Source of the DNA: CAUZWH01 sp965224275
GTDB taxonomy: Bacteria > Pseudomonadota > Alphaproteobacteria > SHVV01
Length of the DNA: 64,000 bases
Assembly (NCBI GenBank): GCA_965224275.1
Contig: CBDCYR010000006.1
Coordinates: 1-64,000 of the forward strand
Direction of reading: 5' to 3'
Below are positions 9,407 through 18,395 of this stretch, piece by piece. The translations under genes and the position numbers were made by a program. Below the pieces are notes generated by a model. It saw nothing but the letters and a program-made list of their open reading frames with translations, did no database searches and was not told where the DNA came from. Numbering within the stretch: the first letter of the stretch is position 1; each line of letters starts with the position of its first letter.

Positions 9407-9471
9407 GGTGCCGTCCTTTCTGTAGGTCGATCCAGCAGTATAGCTCAAATGCACGCGCAGACTGGCACATA

Positions 9472-9505
9472 AGAAAAAAGCGGCCGGGTGTGAACCCGGC
9501 CGCTT
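9472..9505 (-). terminator. Rho-independent terminator of the binding-protein gene
   Basis: Read on the minus strand, AAGCGGCCGGGT pairs with ACCCGGCCGCTT around a four-base loop, followed immediately by a run of T. It lies about 24 bases past the stop of the binding-protein gene and separates it from Rieske copy 1 on the same strand. Confidence 0.9.
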
Positions 9506-9528
9506 GGCAACATATTCGGTTGGCTCGA

Positions 9529-10548
9529 TTACATCATCTTGCCGATCTCGCCGATGACCTCGTTGACGAGGCTATTGTCGACGATTTCGTCGTAGGTCGT
9601 GGCGCGGTCGATCGCACCGAGCTTGTGGTAGGTGTTGGCGGAAAACTCAGTGACCTCGGGTTTGATGCCGCCGTTTGGGCCCCAGACATCCTGGTCATTG
9701 AGCGCGTGGATGATGTTCTTGATGAGCCCCATATCGACATCCGGGGTTCGTTTCTTCATGACGTCAGCGGCTTGGTCCGGATTTTTCATGATGAAGCGCG
9801 ATCCTTCGATGCCGCCGCGAACGAAGATTTTGATCGCTTTGCGCATATCCGCATCTTTGAGGCTCTTCTCAGACGTCACCGCATACAGGTAACCAAGTCC
9901 TGGAAATTCTTTGGCAATCGCCACGATCTCGATCAGCCCCTGCTGTTTGCCGATTTCGGTAAAAAACGTGTCGACCATGGTGACGTCGACCTTCTTGGCG
10001 ACAACCGCCTGCATGCGTGACGACATTCCGCCAACCGCGAGAATCTTTGCTGCGTCCGCACTGAAGCCGTGCTTGCGCAAGACCATTTTCGGGATCTCAG
10101 CCGACATACCGCCGGAGCTGTAGGCGGCCCATTTCTTGTCCGCCAGTTCCTTCAGCGACGTGCCGACCTCCGGGCGGGTGATGATGTGATAGTCGGTAAT
10201 CGGCTGCCACGACGAGATCGCTTTGATGCCGCCGCCTTTGATAATCGTCTGCATCGCCGTGTTGGGACCGACCACGGTAACGTCGCCATCACCGCTAATA
10301 ATGGCGCGGATCGAGTTCGGGTCGCCGCGGACGACTTTTTCGTTGACCGTCAAGCCCCATTTTTCATACCAGCCGAGGTCCTGGGCCACGAAAAACGGTA
10401 GCAGATAGGTTGCGGGGCCGGTCGGCATGATGAAACGAAGCTTCATGTCCGCGGCATTGGCGGTGGTGAGCGACGCGCCGAACAAAAGGGCCACACTAAG
10501 CGTAACTACACCAACAACGCGACGTAAGATTCGCGATAACTCTGTCAT
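9529..10548 (-). CDS. Periplasmic substrate-binding protein, NMT1/THI5 or SsuA-like
   Basis: A 339-residue exported solute-binding protein. A signal peptide spans about residues 1-32 (RRVVGVVTLSVALLFGASL, then TTANAAD). The mature part begins with MKLRFIMPTGPATYLLPFFV and contains AQDLGWYEKWGL, typical of binding proteins for nitrate, sulfonate, taurine or pyrimidine-precursor transport. The ATG at 10548 is preceded by GGAGGA; a longer frame to 10644 has no support. The likely partner permease is at 11971. No ATPase gene is present in the window. The ligand is unknown. Confidence 0.88.
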   Translation of the reverse strand: MTELSRILRRVVGVVTLSVALLFGASLTTANAADMKLRFIMPTGPATYLLPFFVAQDLGWYEKWGLTVNEKVVRGDPNSIRAIISGDGDVTVVGPNTAMQTIIKGGGIKAISSWQPITDYHIITRPEVGTSLKELADKKWAAYSSGGMSAEIPKMVLRKHGFSADAAKILAVGGMSSRMQAVVAKKVDVTMVDTFFTEIGKQQGLIEIVAIAKEFPGLGYLYAVTSEKSLKDADMRKAIKIFVRGGIEGSRFIMKNPDQAADVMKKRTPDVDMGLIKNIIHALNDQDVWGPNGGIKPEVTEFSANTYHKLGAIDRATTYDEIVDNSLVNEVIGEIGKMM

Positions 10549-10810
10549 GGGTAGTCCTCCCCGAAGCGGCTTTTTTCCGACACCCAGTCTAGGCTCCGGG
10601 CTACGACCGGTGTGCGTGGGACTTTCAGCGGCAAGTGAAATCACCGCGTAAAAAGCTTAGCGCTACGTCCAATAGGAGTCACGCCGAGCCGGTCAACGGA
10701 AATCGACAATTGGCGCGCTCGTCAAATGGCTCTTAACATCTTGCCGTGCGGGTTTGGCGCTGGCGCGCGGGCTCGCCACCACGAGATGATGCAGCCACGG
10801 GAGGGCAGCC

Positions 10811-11884
10811 ATGAACAGTGACACGGTGCACGAAGCAGATTTGTCCCCGGCCGAACAGCTTGCGCGAATCCCACTTTACGAGAAGGGCAAACCGCCACAG
10901 CCGTTGTTCGACGTCGACTATTTGGATGAATTGGAGCTGACCTGGGGGCGCCGCTGGGGTGCGCAAACCGAGCTCGGCCAACTCCGCGCCGTCATGATGC
11001 AACCGCCCACGCACGGCCAGACCGATACGCCACTGCACAAGGAGGACCCGGTGTTTTTCATGTGGCCAAAGGGCGTGCCGGATTTCGACGCAATGCAGCG
11101 CAACCACCGTTCATTGGTCGATGTTCTCGAAAGCGAGGGTGTGGAGATCTTCTGGCTCGATGCGCCGGACGCGGTGCGCGGCACCTACACATACATCAAA
11201 GGCTACGATGCGCCGCGCGAACCGGTGATCCTGAACGGCGGCGCGCTGATCTGCCGAAATGCGATTGCCCCACAGCGCGGCATCAACAAGCTGATCGCGC
11301 AGCGTTTGATGGCGATCGGTTGTCCCATCCTCTACATGGCGCACGGTAAGGGTTCGGCGATTACCGGCGGAAACTTTGTATGGCTCGATCAGAAGCACGT
11401 CATTATTGGGTGCAGCGTCCATACCAGCATGGAGGGGATCGAAGAGGTTACGCCAATCCTCAACCGCGCCGGCGTCGAGGAGATCCATGTTGCCCATATG
11501 CCGGGTTACCTGAACCATATGACCGAACGCGCCGGTGGCGCCGGCGGCTTCTACCATTTCGATATGATCTTTCAGATGGTCGATGAGGGTTTGGCGGTGA
11601 TCTATCCGGCCGGCGTCGGCTACGACACCATCCGCTACCTGCGAAAAAAGAACATCGAGCTAATCGAAATTCCGCTCGAAGAAGTACAGAATTATGCCTG
11701 CAACTTATTGCCGCTTCGTCCCGGTCGCGTGGTGTTGACCGAAGGCAACAACTACACGCGCGAGCAACTCGAGAAACGGGGGGTTGACGTCGTGGAGATG
11801 AAATTCGAAGGCGGCCGTTTGAGCGGACGTGGTCCGGTGTGTTCGACCTTGCCGTTGATTCGCGACGCGGGGCCGGCGATCTGA
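10811..11884 (+). CDS. Amidinotransferase/arginine deiminase-fold enzyme
   Basis: A 357-residue protein of the guanidino-group-modifying superfamily (arginine deiminase, dimethylargininase, glycine amidinotransferase). The likely nucleophile is C344 in GPVCSTLPL near the C-terminus. The likely catalytic His is H249 in GGFYHFDMIF. The usual acidic EGGD-type loop reads ITGGNF (184-189), so one acidic residue is replaced. The start has GGAGGGCAG upstream. Divergent from the binding protein, it suggests that the imported compound may carry a guanidino or amidino group; this is inference. The reaction is not determined. Confidence 0.8.
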   Translation: MNSDTVHEADLSPAEQLARIPLYEKGKPPQPLFDVDYLDELELTWGRRWGAQTELGQLRAVMMQPPTHGQTDTPLHKEDPVFFMWPKGVPDFDAMQRNHRSLVDVLESEGVEIFWLDAPDAVRGTYTYIKGYDAPREPVILNGGALICRNAIAPQRGINKLIAQRLMAIGCPILYMAHGKGSAITGGNFVWLDQKHVIIGCSVHTSMEGIEEVTPILNRAGVEEIHVAHMPGYLNHMTERAGGAGGFYHFDMIFQMVDEGLAVIYPAGVGYDTIRYLRKKNIELIEIPLEEVQNYACNLLPLRPGRVVLTEGNNYTREQLEKRGVDVVEMKFEGGRLSGRGPVCSTLPLIRDAGPAI

Positions 11885-11970
11885 ATTTTCCGACGACCTA
11901 CTGATTCCGGCGCCGTGCCCACAACTCGATCGCTAGACGAGGGATCGCGTTACACAGAAGGAGCCTGTCA

Positions 11971-12759
11971 ATGAATCCGATCACCCGGTACTTCCACGAT
12001 CGTCCCAACCTTCACAGGACGATCGCAGTGGTGGTGTTCTTCGTGTTCTGGGAGATCGTTACTGCCAACGCGAACCCGTTATTTATCGTGCCGCCATCGG
12101 CAATCTTCAATGCGTTTATCGAGATTCTGCTCAATGGCGATCTCATAACGGCGTTTCTTGCGAGCATGGTGCCGTTTCTTATCGGCAACGCTATTTCCAT
12201 CGTCGGTGGAATCGTTATCGGCGTCATGATTGGCCAATGGTGGTTCTTCGAGCGGACGCTCGATCCGTTCATTAACGCGCTCTATGCGATTCCGCGTGTG
12301 GCGCTGATTCCTCTAATCATCCTATGGGCCGGGCTCGAATTGTGGGGCAAGGTCACGATCCTGGTATCGATCGCCATTTTTCCGGTCATCATCAACACCT
12401 ATTCGGGGATTCGCGATGTCCGCGGATCCTACCTCGAGATCGGCAAGGCGTTCGGTGCGACCGAGACCCAGATCTTCTTCAAAATCACGTTGCCCGCCAT
12501 CGTGCCCTTCGTCATGGCCGGCATCCGTATGGCCGTGGGAATGGCGATCATAGGAATGGTGGTGGGGGAGTTCTTCACGGCGATGACCGGCTTTGGCGGA
12601 TTGATCGTGCTCTACGCCAACGTGTTCGCGACCGCCAAACTCTTCGTCCCCATCATCATGATTGGCCTGATGGGCGTAGGCCTCACCGAGCTGGTGATGT
12701 TCGTCGAGCGGCGTGTTTCCAGGTGGCGGTTTCTCGAGCGTGAGCGGACTGTGGCGTGA
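11971..12759 (+). CDS. ABC transporter permease, SsuC/TauC type
   Basis: A 262-residue integral membrane protein with about six hydrophobic helices. The conserved cytoplasmic EAA-type loop lies around residues 153-172 (EIGKAFGATETQIFFKITLP), which docks the ATPase subunit. This type imports nitrate, sulfonates, taurine or related compounds. The start follows GAAGGAGCC. The neighbouring binding protein at 9529 is the likely partner, but no ATPase gene lies anywhere in the block. It presumably shares an ATPase encoded elsewhere. Confidence 0.9.
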   Translation: MNPITRYFHDRPNLHRTIAVVVFFVFWEIVTANANPLFIVPPSAIFNAFIEILLNGDLITAFLASMVPFLIGNAISIVGGIVIGVMIGQWWFFERTLDPFINALYAIPRVALIPLIILWAGLELWGKVTILVSIAIFPVIINTYSGIRDVRGSYLEIGKAFGATETQIFFKITLPAIVPFVMAGIRMAVGMAIIGMVVGEFFTAMTGFGGLIVLYANVFATAKLFVPIIMIGLMGVGLTELVMFVERRVSRWRFLERERTVA

Positions 12760-12836
12760 ATGTTGGAAACCGGCATGGACTTCCTGCCGCGCCCGCGTTG
12801 AAATAGCGGCTGATGACTGCAGTCCAAGGGGCGCCG

Positions 12837-14096
12837 ATGTCGAAATCCAACGCCCAGCGCATTTCCGACCGACTGACCTGGCCAGCGGCCGACTACAGCC
12901 GGGTGCCGTATCGGGTTTTTACCGATCCCGATATCTACGAGCGGGAACAGACGTGCGTGTTCCGAGGGCCGACCTGGAGCTATCTCGGATTGGAAAACGA
13001 AATTCCCAATTCCGGCGATTTCAAGACCAGCTTTCTCGGCGATACGCCGGTGGTCATGTGCCGCTCAGCGACCGGCGCCGTTCGTGCGTTCGTTAATCGT
13101 TGCGCTCACCGAGGTACCTTGCTGGTACGCGAGTCGACCGGCAATGCGCCCGACTTCACCTGCATCTACCATCACTGGTGCTACGACCTCGACGGCAGTT
13201 TGATCGGTGTTCCATTCCTGCGCGGGCTCAAGGGTAAAGGGGGAATGCCGGCCGATTTTCGGATGGAGGATCACGGCTTGCAGCGATTGCGGGTGGCCAG
13301 CCGGAGCGGGGTCATCTTTGCCAGCTTCGATGAGTCCGCAGAGGATCTGGATACCTACCTCGGGCCGGTGATTGGCGGGTTTCTCGATGAAATGTTCGCC
13401 CGGCCGATCGAGATCCTGGGCTATATGCGCCAGCGAACGCCGGGCAATTGGAAACTGTACTTCGAGAACCTCAAGGATCCCTATCACGCCGGGTTGTTGC
13501 ATCAATTTCAGACCACATTCGGATTGTTCCGCAATACCCAGTCCGGGGGCACGGTCATGGACGCCCGCTACCGCCATGCCATCAATCACGCCCTCTACAA
13601 CAGCGATGACCCCGAAAGTACTGCCGCGGGGTATAGCGACCTCGACATTCTGGACGAATCGCTAACCCTTGAAGATCCGAGCATCGTGGCCTTCCACGAT
13701 GAACTCGGCGACCGAAAAGTCATCAATATGATGCATGTGTTTCCGTCCGTGCAGTTCGGGCGCCTCGCAAACTGTCTGGCAACCCGCCATATCCGCCCCA
13801 AGGCGGTGGACGAGTTCGAACTGTATTGGACTTTTTTCGGTTATGCCGACGATGACCCTGACCTGCGCGCGTTTCGGATGCGACAGGTTAATCTCGTCGG
13901 CCCCGCGGGACTGGTCTCAATGGAGGACAGTTTTGTCGGCGCGCTCGTCCAACAGGCAATTCGGCGCGAAGGCGACCAGCATTCGGTGGTCGAGATGGGT
14001 GGGGTCGGTCCGGTGACCGATCAGCAAACCGTGTTGACCGAGGTGCCGGTCCGCGGCATGTGGCGTTATTACTGCGAGCTGATGGATTTCGGCTGA
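12837..14096 (+). CDS. Rieske non-haem iron oxygenase, alpha subunit (copy 2)
   Basis: A 419-residue paralogue of the protein at 8141-9406. Rieske ligands are C89, H91, C109 and H112. The iron site has D214, H217 and H222 in ENLKDPYHAGLLH. The C-terminal block VEMGGVGPVTDQQTVLTEVP is shared with copy 1. The ATG at 12837 has AAGGGG six bases upstream; an in-frame ATG at 12813 lacks one. It follows the permease by 77 bases. No beta subunit or electron-transfer partner is nearby. Substrate unknown. Confidence 0.9.
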   Translation: MSKSNAQRISDRLTWPAADYSRVPYRVFTDPDIYEREQTCVFRGPTWSYLGLENEIPNSGDFKTSFLGDTPVVMCRSATGAVRAFVNRCAHRGTLLVRESTGNAPDFTCIYHHWCYDLDGSLIGVPFLRGLKGKGGMPADFRMEDHGLQRLRVASRSGVIFASFDESAEDLDTYLGPVIGGFLDEMFARPIEILGYMRQRTPGNWKLYFENLKDPYHAGLLHQFQTTFGLFRNTQSGGTVMDARYRHAINHALYNSDDPESTAAGYSDLDILDESLTLEDPSIVAFHDELGDRKVINMMHVFPSVQFGRLANCLATRHIRPKAVDEFELYWTFFGYADDDPDLRAFRMRQVNLVGPAGLVSMEDSFVGALVQQAIRREGDQHSVVEMGGVGPVTDQQTVLTEVPVRGMWRYYCELMDFG

Positions 14097-14129
14097 GCGT
14101 ACCGGCTCCGCTCTAATTGAGGCTCGCTT

Positions 14130-15089
14130 TTGCCAAAAATTGCCCGAGTGGCAACACCCGATAGTCGCGCCTCGTTAATTTCGGGCGCTATGGGCGTTGC
14201 CGTATTCGCCTACGGGCTGGCGATATTGTCGGCCGCTCTGTGGGGCAGCAACGCGGTCGTCGGACGGAGCGCGGTCAGCGAGATCCCGCCGCTGGCCATG
14301 ACGTTCTGGCGCATGGTGGTGGTGGTGGTGACGCTATTGCCGTTCTCGTCGCGGGAACTCTGGCGATCACGCGCAGCCGTTCAAGACCATTGGCTTGGCC
14401 TGCTCGGCCTCGCTGTGTTCGGACCCGTTGGGTTCAACCTGCTGATGTATCACGGGCTGGCTACGTCGCTGGCGATCAACGCGTCGCTGTTCAATAGTGC
14501 AACTCCGGTCGCTATCGTCTTGGCGGCGTGGCTGATTATGCGCGAGCGGGTCAGCGTCCGGGTCGGTATTGGCATGCTGCTCGCGTTTGCCGGTGTGGTG
14601 AACATCGTGGTGCGCGGGAGCTTCGAGGTGCTGCTTGCGTTCGACATCCGCATCGGCGACCCGTTGATCATCACCGGTATGGCGAGCTGGGCAGTTTATT
14701 CGGTGTACCTGCGGCGACGGCGGGACGGGCTCAGCGATGCCGCGTTTCTAACGGTTATTATGGCGGTTGGCGTCGTCGCGATCGCGCCGTTCTATGCTGC
14801 CAGCGGCGATAGGTTCGCGCTTTCGGGTAAGAATTTGTTCATGATCGTGTTTTCGGGCGCGGTGATTTCAGTAATCGCAAATCTGTGCTGGATCAAGAGC
14901 ATCGGCCTCATTGGACCCAGCCGGGCGGGCCAATTTCACAACTTGATCCCGGTGTTTGGCGCGACGCTCGCGGTGGTGTTTCTCGGTGAGGTGCTACACG
15001 CCTACCATGCCGCCGGCTTCACCGCGATTCTGCTCGGTGTTTATCTGGCGACGCGCGCGGGCGCGCGGATCAAAGCGACCGCGCGTTAA
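14130..15089 (+). CDS. EamA/DMT-family transporter (1 of 3 in this block)
   Basis: A ten-helix drug/metabolite transporter made of two repeated EamA units, with the pattern ALWGSNAVVGRSA in helix 1. Substrate unknown; family members often export amino acids or other small metabolites. The annotated start is TTG with GAGG upstream (319 residues). The ATG at 14190 (299 residues) is an alternative closer to the first membrane helix. It is 33 bases after Rieske copy 2 and probably co-transcribed with it. Confidence 0.85.
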   Translation: MPKIARVATPDSRASLISGAMGVAVFAYGLAILSAALWGSNAVVGRSAVSEIPPLAMTFWRMVVVVVTLLPFSSRELWRSRAAVQDHWLGLLGLAVFGPVGFNLLMYHGLATSLAINASLFNSATPVAIVLAAWLIMRERVSVRVGIGMLLAFAGVVNIVVRGSFEVLLAFDIRIGDPLIITGMASWAVYSVYLRRRRDGLSDAAFLTVIMAVGVVAIAPFYAASGDRFALSGKNLFMIVFSGAVISVIANLCWIKSIGLIGPSRAGQFHNLIPVFGATLAVVFLGEVLHAYHAAGFTAILLGVYLATRAGARIKATAR

Positions 15090-15133
15090 CATAATTGTGG
15101 GGGTTTCAAGGAATTACTGAAAGGGGGCAAGCG

Positions 15134-15526
15134 ATGGCATCGGAATTGTTCGAAAAGGGCCTGAAAGTCCGCAAAGAGGTGCTCGGAGAAGACCATGTCG
15201 AGCGATCTTTGAACAACGCCAATGGATTCACCATGGCGCTTCAGGAGTTTGTCACCGAAGTCGCCTGGGGTCGGGCGTGGGCCGAGAGTTCGCTGACTCG
15301 CAAGCAGCAGAGCCTTAACAACCTGTGCATGCTGGCGGCGCTGAATCGGGCGCCCGAATTCGAACTTCACTTTCGCGGCGCGCTACGCAATGGCTGCTCG
15401 GTCGATGAACTGCGCGATACGCTGCTGCAGATAACCGCCTATTGTGGCGCACCGGCCGGCGTCGAGGCGTTTCGGATTGCCAACAAAGTATTGGCCGACG
15501 AAGGCATTGAGGTTGGTGATGCATGA
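15134..15526 (+). CDS. Carboxymuconolactone decarboxylase-family protein
   Basis: A 130-residue all-helical protein of the CMD/AhpD superfamily, closest in pattern to 4-carboxymuconolactone decarboxylase PcaC (LNRAPEFELHFRGALRNG, then ITAYCGAPAGVEAFRIA). The AhpD CxxC redox pair is absent, which favours a decarboxylase or isomerase-like role over peroxidase support. ATG at 15134 has AAAGGGGG upstream. Its stop overlaps the next start by four bases, indicating translational coupling with the dehydrogenase. No other beta-ketoadipate genes are present, so the exact substrate is open. Confidence 0.85.
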   Translation: MASELFEKGLKVRKEVLGEDHVERSLNNANGFTMALQEFVTEVAWGRAWAESSLTRKQQSLNNLCMLAALNRAPEFELHFRGALRNGCSVDELRDTLLQITAYCGAPAGVEAFRIANKVLADEGIEVGDA

Positions 15527-16419
15527 GCGATAGCCAAACACTCCCTGCGGACACCAAGCTCGGCTTTATCGGCCTGGGCAATATGGGCCAGCCGATGGCA
15601 AGCCGTCTCGTCGCCGGGGGTTGGCACGTTGTTGGCTTCGATGCCGCCGGGACCGAACCACGATTGCCAGCGGGAACCCATGCGGCTGGTTCGGTCGCTG
15701 CGGTGGCCGCCGAAACCGAGGTCATGCTGCTGTCGCTACCCGATGGCGCCGCGGTCAATGCGGTCGTCAACCAGATTGCTGCAGCCGCGGATCGCCGCGC
15801 GCGCGTTGTGATCGATACATCGACGATCGGGATCGAGGCCGCACGTCTCGCCGCTGAAGCGCTGGCGCCTTCGGGCGCGGTTTATATCGATGCGCCGGTG
15901 TCGGGCGGCGTGTCGGGCGCGACTGCGGGCTCGCTTGCCATGATGGTGGCAACCGAGGCCACCACGTTCGCCCGCCATCAGTCCATGCTGGCGACGATTG
16001 CCAAGAACTGCTTCCACGTTGGCGACGTCGTCGGCCAGGGCCAAGCAATGAAACTGCTCAACAACTTTCTCTCCGGCACGGCGATGACCGCGACCGGCGA
16101 GGCGATTGCGTTTGGGATCGATCACGGTCTCGACATGAAGACGATGCTCGACGTGCTCAACGTATCGAGCGGGCGGAACACGGCCACCAGTGACAAATAT
16201 CTGAAGCGCGTATTAACCGGAACCTATGACGCCGGCTTTGCGACCAAACTGATCGCCAAGGACGTTAGACTTTACGAAGAGTGTGTCGCCAATAGCGGCG
16301 CCCGGTCGGTCCTCGGTTCGGTGGTTAGCGAGCAACTGCAACGTGCCGACGCGGCTCTGCCCGAATCCGACTTCACGCGGATTTACGATTTCGTACGCGA
16401 CAGTCGACGTTCCGACTAG
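15523..16419 (+). CDS. NAD(P)-dependent beta-hydroxyacid dehydrogenase
   Basis: A 298-residue member of the 3-hydroxyisobutyrate dehydrogenase / tartronate semialdehyde reductase family. The N-terminal Rossmann motif is GFIGLGNMGQPMASRL (from about residue 14). The substrate-binding signature is DAPVSGGVSGATAGSLAMM. The catalytic Lys is expected in GQAMKLLNNFLSG. ATG overlaps the preceding stop (ATGA). It probably oxidises or reduces a small hydroxyacid produced by this catabolic block; the substrate is not readable from sequence. Confidence 0.9.
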   Translation: MSDSQTLPADTKLGFIGLGNMGQPMASRLVAGGWHVVGFDAAGTEPRLPAGTHAAGSVAAVAAETEVMLLSLPDGAAVNAVVNQIAAAADRRARVVIDTSTIGIEAARLAAEALAPSGAVYIDAPVSGGVSGATAGSLAMMVATEATTFARHQSMLATIAKNCFHVGDVVGQGQAMKLLNNFLSGTAMTATGEAIAFGIDHGLDMKTMLDVLNVSSGRNTATSDKYLKRVLTGTYDAGFATKLIAKDVRLYEECVANSGARSVLGSVVSEQLQRADAALPESDFTRIYDFVRDSRRSD

Positions 16420-16440
16420 CCGACGCGGTCCGAGGTCACG

Positions 16441-17349
16441 ATGTCGAAAGCGGGCGCGATGCCCGTCCTCATGCTGACGGCGGCGAGCATATTCTGGGCC
16501 GGTAATGCCGTGATGGCTCGAGCCGTATTTGAGGACATTGAGCCCTTCACGTTGACCCTGTTTCGTTGGCTGCTTGCGATCGCGCTCTTGCTCCCCTTCA
16601 CTTGGCAGCACGTGAGGCGCGATTGGTCCGCTATCACCGCAGCGTGGGGCATCCTATCCGTGCTCGCAATCTTGAGCGTCTCGATCTACGCAACGACGAT
16701 GTATATCGCTGCACCGACTACCGAAGCGATCAACATTTCACTGGTCGGGTCGATCACACCGGCGGTCGTGGTCTTGTTCTCGTGGCTGATGAACAACGAG
16801 CGCATCACTCTCAAACAAGGCGTCGGGTTCATGATCGGGCTGGCCGGCGTGATCGCTGTCATCGCGCGTGGTGAGCTTGAAAATTTGACGGATCTGCAGT
16901 TCCGCGTCGGCGACCTCATCATCCTGGTCGGTGTGGTTTCCTGGGCGATTTACTCGATCCTGCTCAAACGCTATCCCCTAGAGATGCACTCGATGAGTCT
17001 GCTCTCGGCGATTTTCGTAATTGGTACGCTCGCGATTGTTCCGTTCTTTGCTTGGGAGATCGCCGCTACCGGCACGGTTCATGTAAATTTGCCGGGCCTC
17101 GTGGCGATCGTCTACGGCGCCGTGTGCATGTCGATCTTAAGTTACGTGTTCTTTATCCGCGGGGTGCAGGCGCTAGGCCCGAACAAGGCCAACGCCTTCG
17201 GTTATCTGTCGCCATTATTTGCTGCCGTGTTAGCGGTTGCCCTACTCGGCGAAGCCATTCGCAGCTATCATTTCGTGGCGTTCATTCTTATTTGTTTGGG
17301 GGTTTTTCTGGCGACCGCGAGCCGGCGTCGTGTCGCGACCGCGGGATAG
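16441..17349 (+). CDS. EamA/DMT-family transporter (2 of 3)
   Basis: A 302-residue ten-helix transporter with two EamA repeats; the first begins ASIFWAGNAVMARAVFEDIE. It follows the dehydrogenase by 21 bases on the same strand and is likely the last gene of the 11971-17349 run. It ends convergently with a third EamA gene, three bases apart. Substrate unknown. Confidence 0.87.
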   Translation: MSKAGAMPVLMLTAASIFWAGNAVMARAVFEDIEPFTLTLFRWLLAIALLLPFTWQHVRRDWSAITAAWGILSVLAILSVSIYATTMYIAAPTTEAINISLVGSITPAVVVLFSWLMNNERITLKQGVGFMIGLAGVIAVIARGELENLTDLQFRVGDLIILVGVVSWAIYSILLKRYPLEMHSMSLLSAIFVIGTLAIVPFFAWEIAATGTVHVNLPGLVAIVYGAVCMSILSYVFFIRGVQALGPNKANAFGYLSPLFAAVLAVALLGEAIRSYHFVAFILICLGVFLATASRRRVATAG

Positions 17350-17352
17350 GCC

Positions 17353-18264
17353 TTAACGTTGACCTTGTTGCGCCAGGGCAATCCCACCCAACGCTATAAG
17401 GGCGGCGGCGATCTGCAGAATTGACAGCGACTCGCCAAATAGTATCCAGGCGATTACCGCGGCAAGCCCGGGCGCGGCCAGCATACCAACCGCATTGAAG
17501 GATGCGGTCAGGCGTGCGAACGAATAGGTGTAGGCCGTGCGCGACGTGACATCGACAATCACCGCGAATCCGATCAGGACAAGCCAGCCGTAAAGCGACG
17601 GCGGCAGCAGACTTTCTCCCATGGCGATCGCAATGGGTAGGAGAACGCAGGCGCTCACACCGAGATTCCAGCTCATGACGGTCGAGGTCGAGAATCGGCC
17701 GCGCAATTGTTTCAGCCCGATCACGTAAAACGAAAAACTGAACACCGAGCCGGCCGCCAGGTAGTCACCCAAGGCCACAGGCTCGAGTGGTGTTCCGCCT
17801 GCGTAAACAAGTAACGTCGTTCCCGCCAATGCGATAACCATGCCGACCAGGAATATCCGCGTGATGCGTTCGTCGAACAAAAGCCAGGCGCCAAGCGTCG
17901 CGACGATCGGAAACAGGCCGCCGATCAACGCCGCATTGGCGATCGAGGTGTGGTGGACGGCGCTCTGAAACAGAATCAGGTCGGCGGCCATCGCACAGGA
18001 TGTGAACATCAGCCAGGCATAATCACGAACGCGAAGCGAAACCGCCGCGTGCTCCTGGCGCGACATGGTAAATCCCTGCAGCGCAAACAGCAGTGGTGCT
18101 GCGAGCAACGAGCGCCAGAATCCAGTGGCGATGGGGCCAAGTTCGCTCAGCCGTACGAATATGGCGGTCAGCGCGAAGCCAATCACGGCGACCACGAGCG
18201 CAACCAGCGCAAGGTTTTTTGCCGCCGTGCTTGCACTTGGCGTCGCCGGCTCGATTGTGGACAC
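17353..18264 (-). CDS. EamA/DMT-family transporter (3 of 3), GTG start
   Basis: A 303-residue drug/metabolite transporter with ten predicted helices, starting around ALVALVVAVIGFALTAIFVR. The GTG at 18264 is preferred because GGGGGA lies just upstream; a longer frame to 18423 overlaps the divergent glnD gene. The gene is on the opposite strand to the other EamA genes of the block and is probably transcribed separately. Substrate unknown. Confidence 0.85.
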   Translation of the reverse strand: MSTIEPATPSASTAAKNLALVALVVAVIGFALTAIFVRLSELGPIATGFWRSLLAAPLLFALQGFTMSRQEHAAVSLRVRDYAWLMFTSCAMAADLILFQSAVHHTSIANAALIGGLFPIVATLGAWLLFDERITRIFLVGMVIALAGTTLLVYAGGTPLEPVALGDYLAAGSVFSFSFYVIGLKQLRGRFSTSTVMSWNLGVSACVLLPIAIAMGESLLPPSLYGWLVLIGFAVIVDVTSRTAYTYSFARLTASFNAVGMLAAPGLAAVIAWILFGESLSILQIAAALIALGGIALAQQGQR

Positions 18265-18395
18265 GTTGGTTCCCCCTGGACAGAGGATGGTTGAATACAC
18301 CCTTGCCGGGGCCGTATGACAGTACTTTGCGAACGACGCGCCAGCCCACCCAACATGGGTTACTGTGGTGTTAGCCAAGGAGACCGGCGCAGCCC

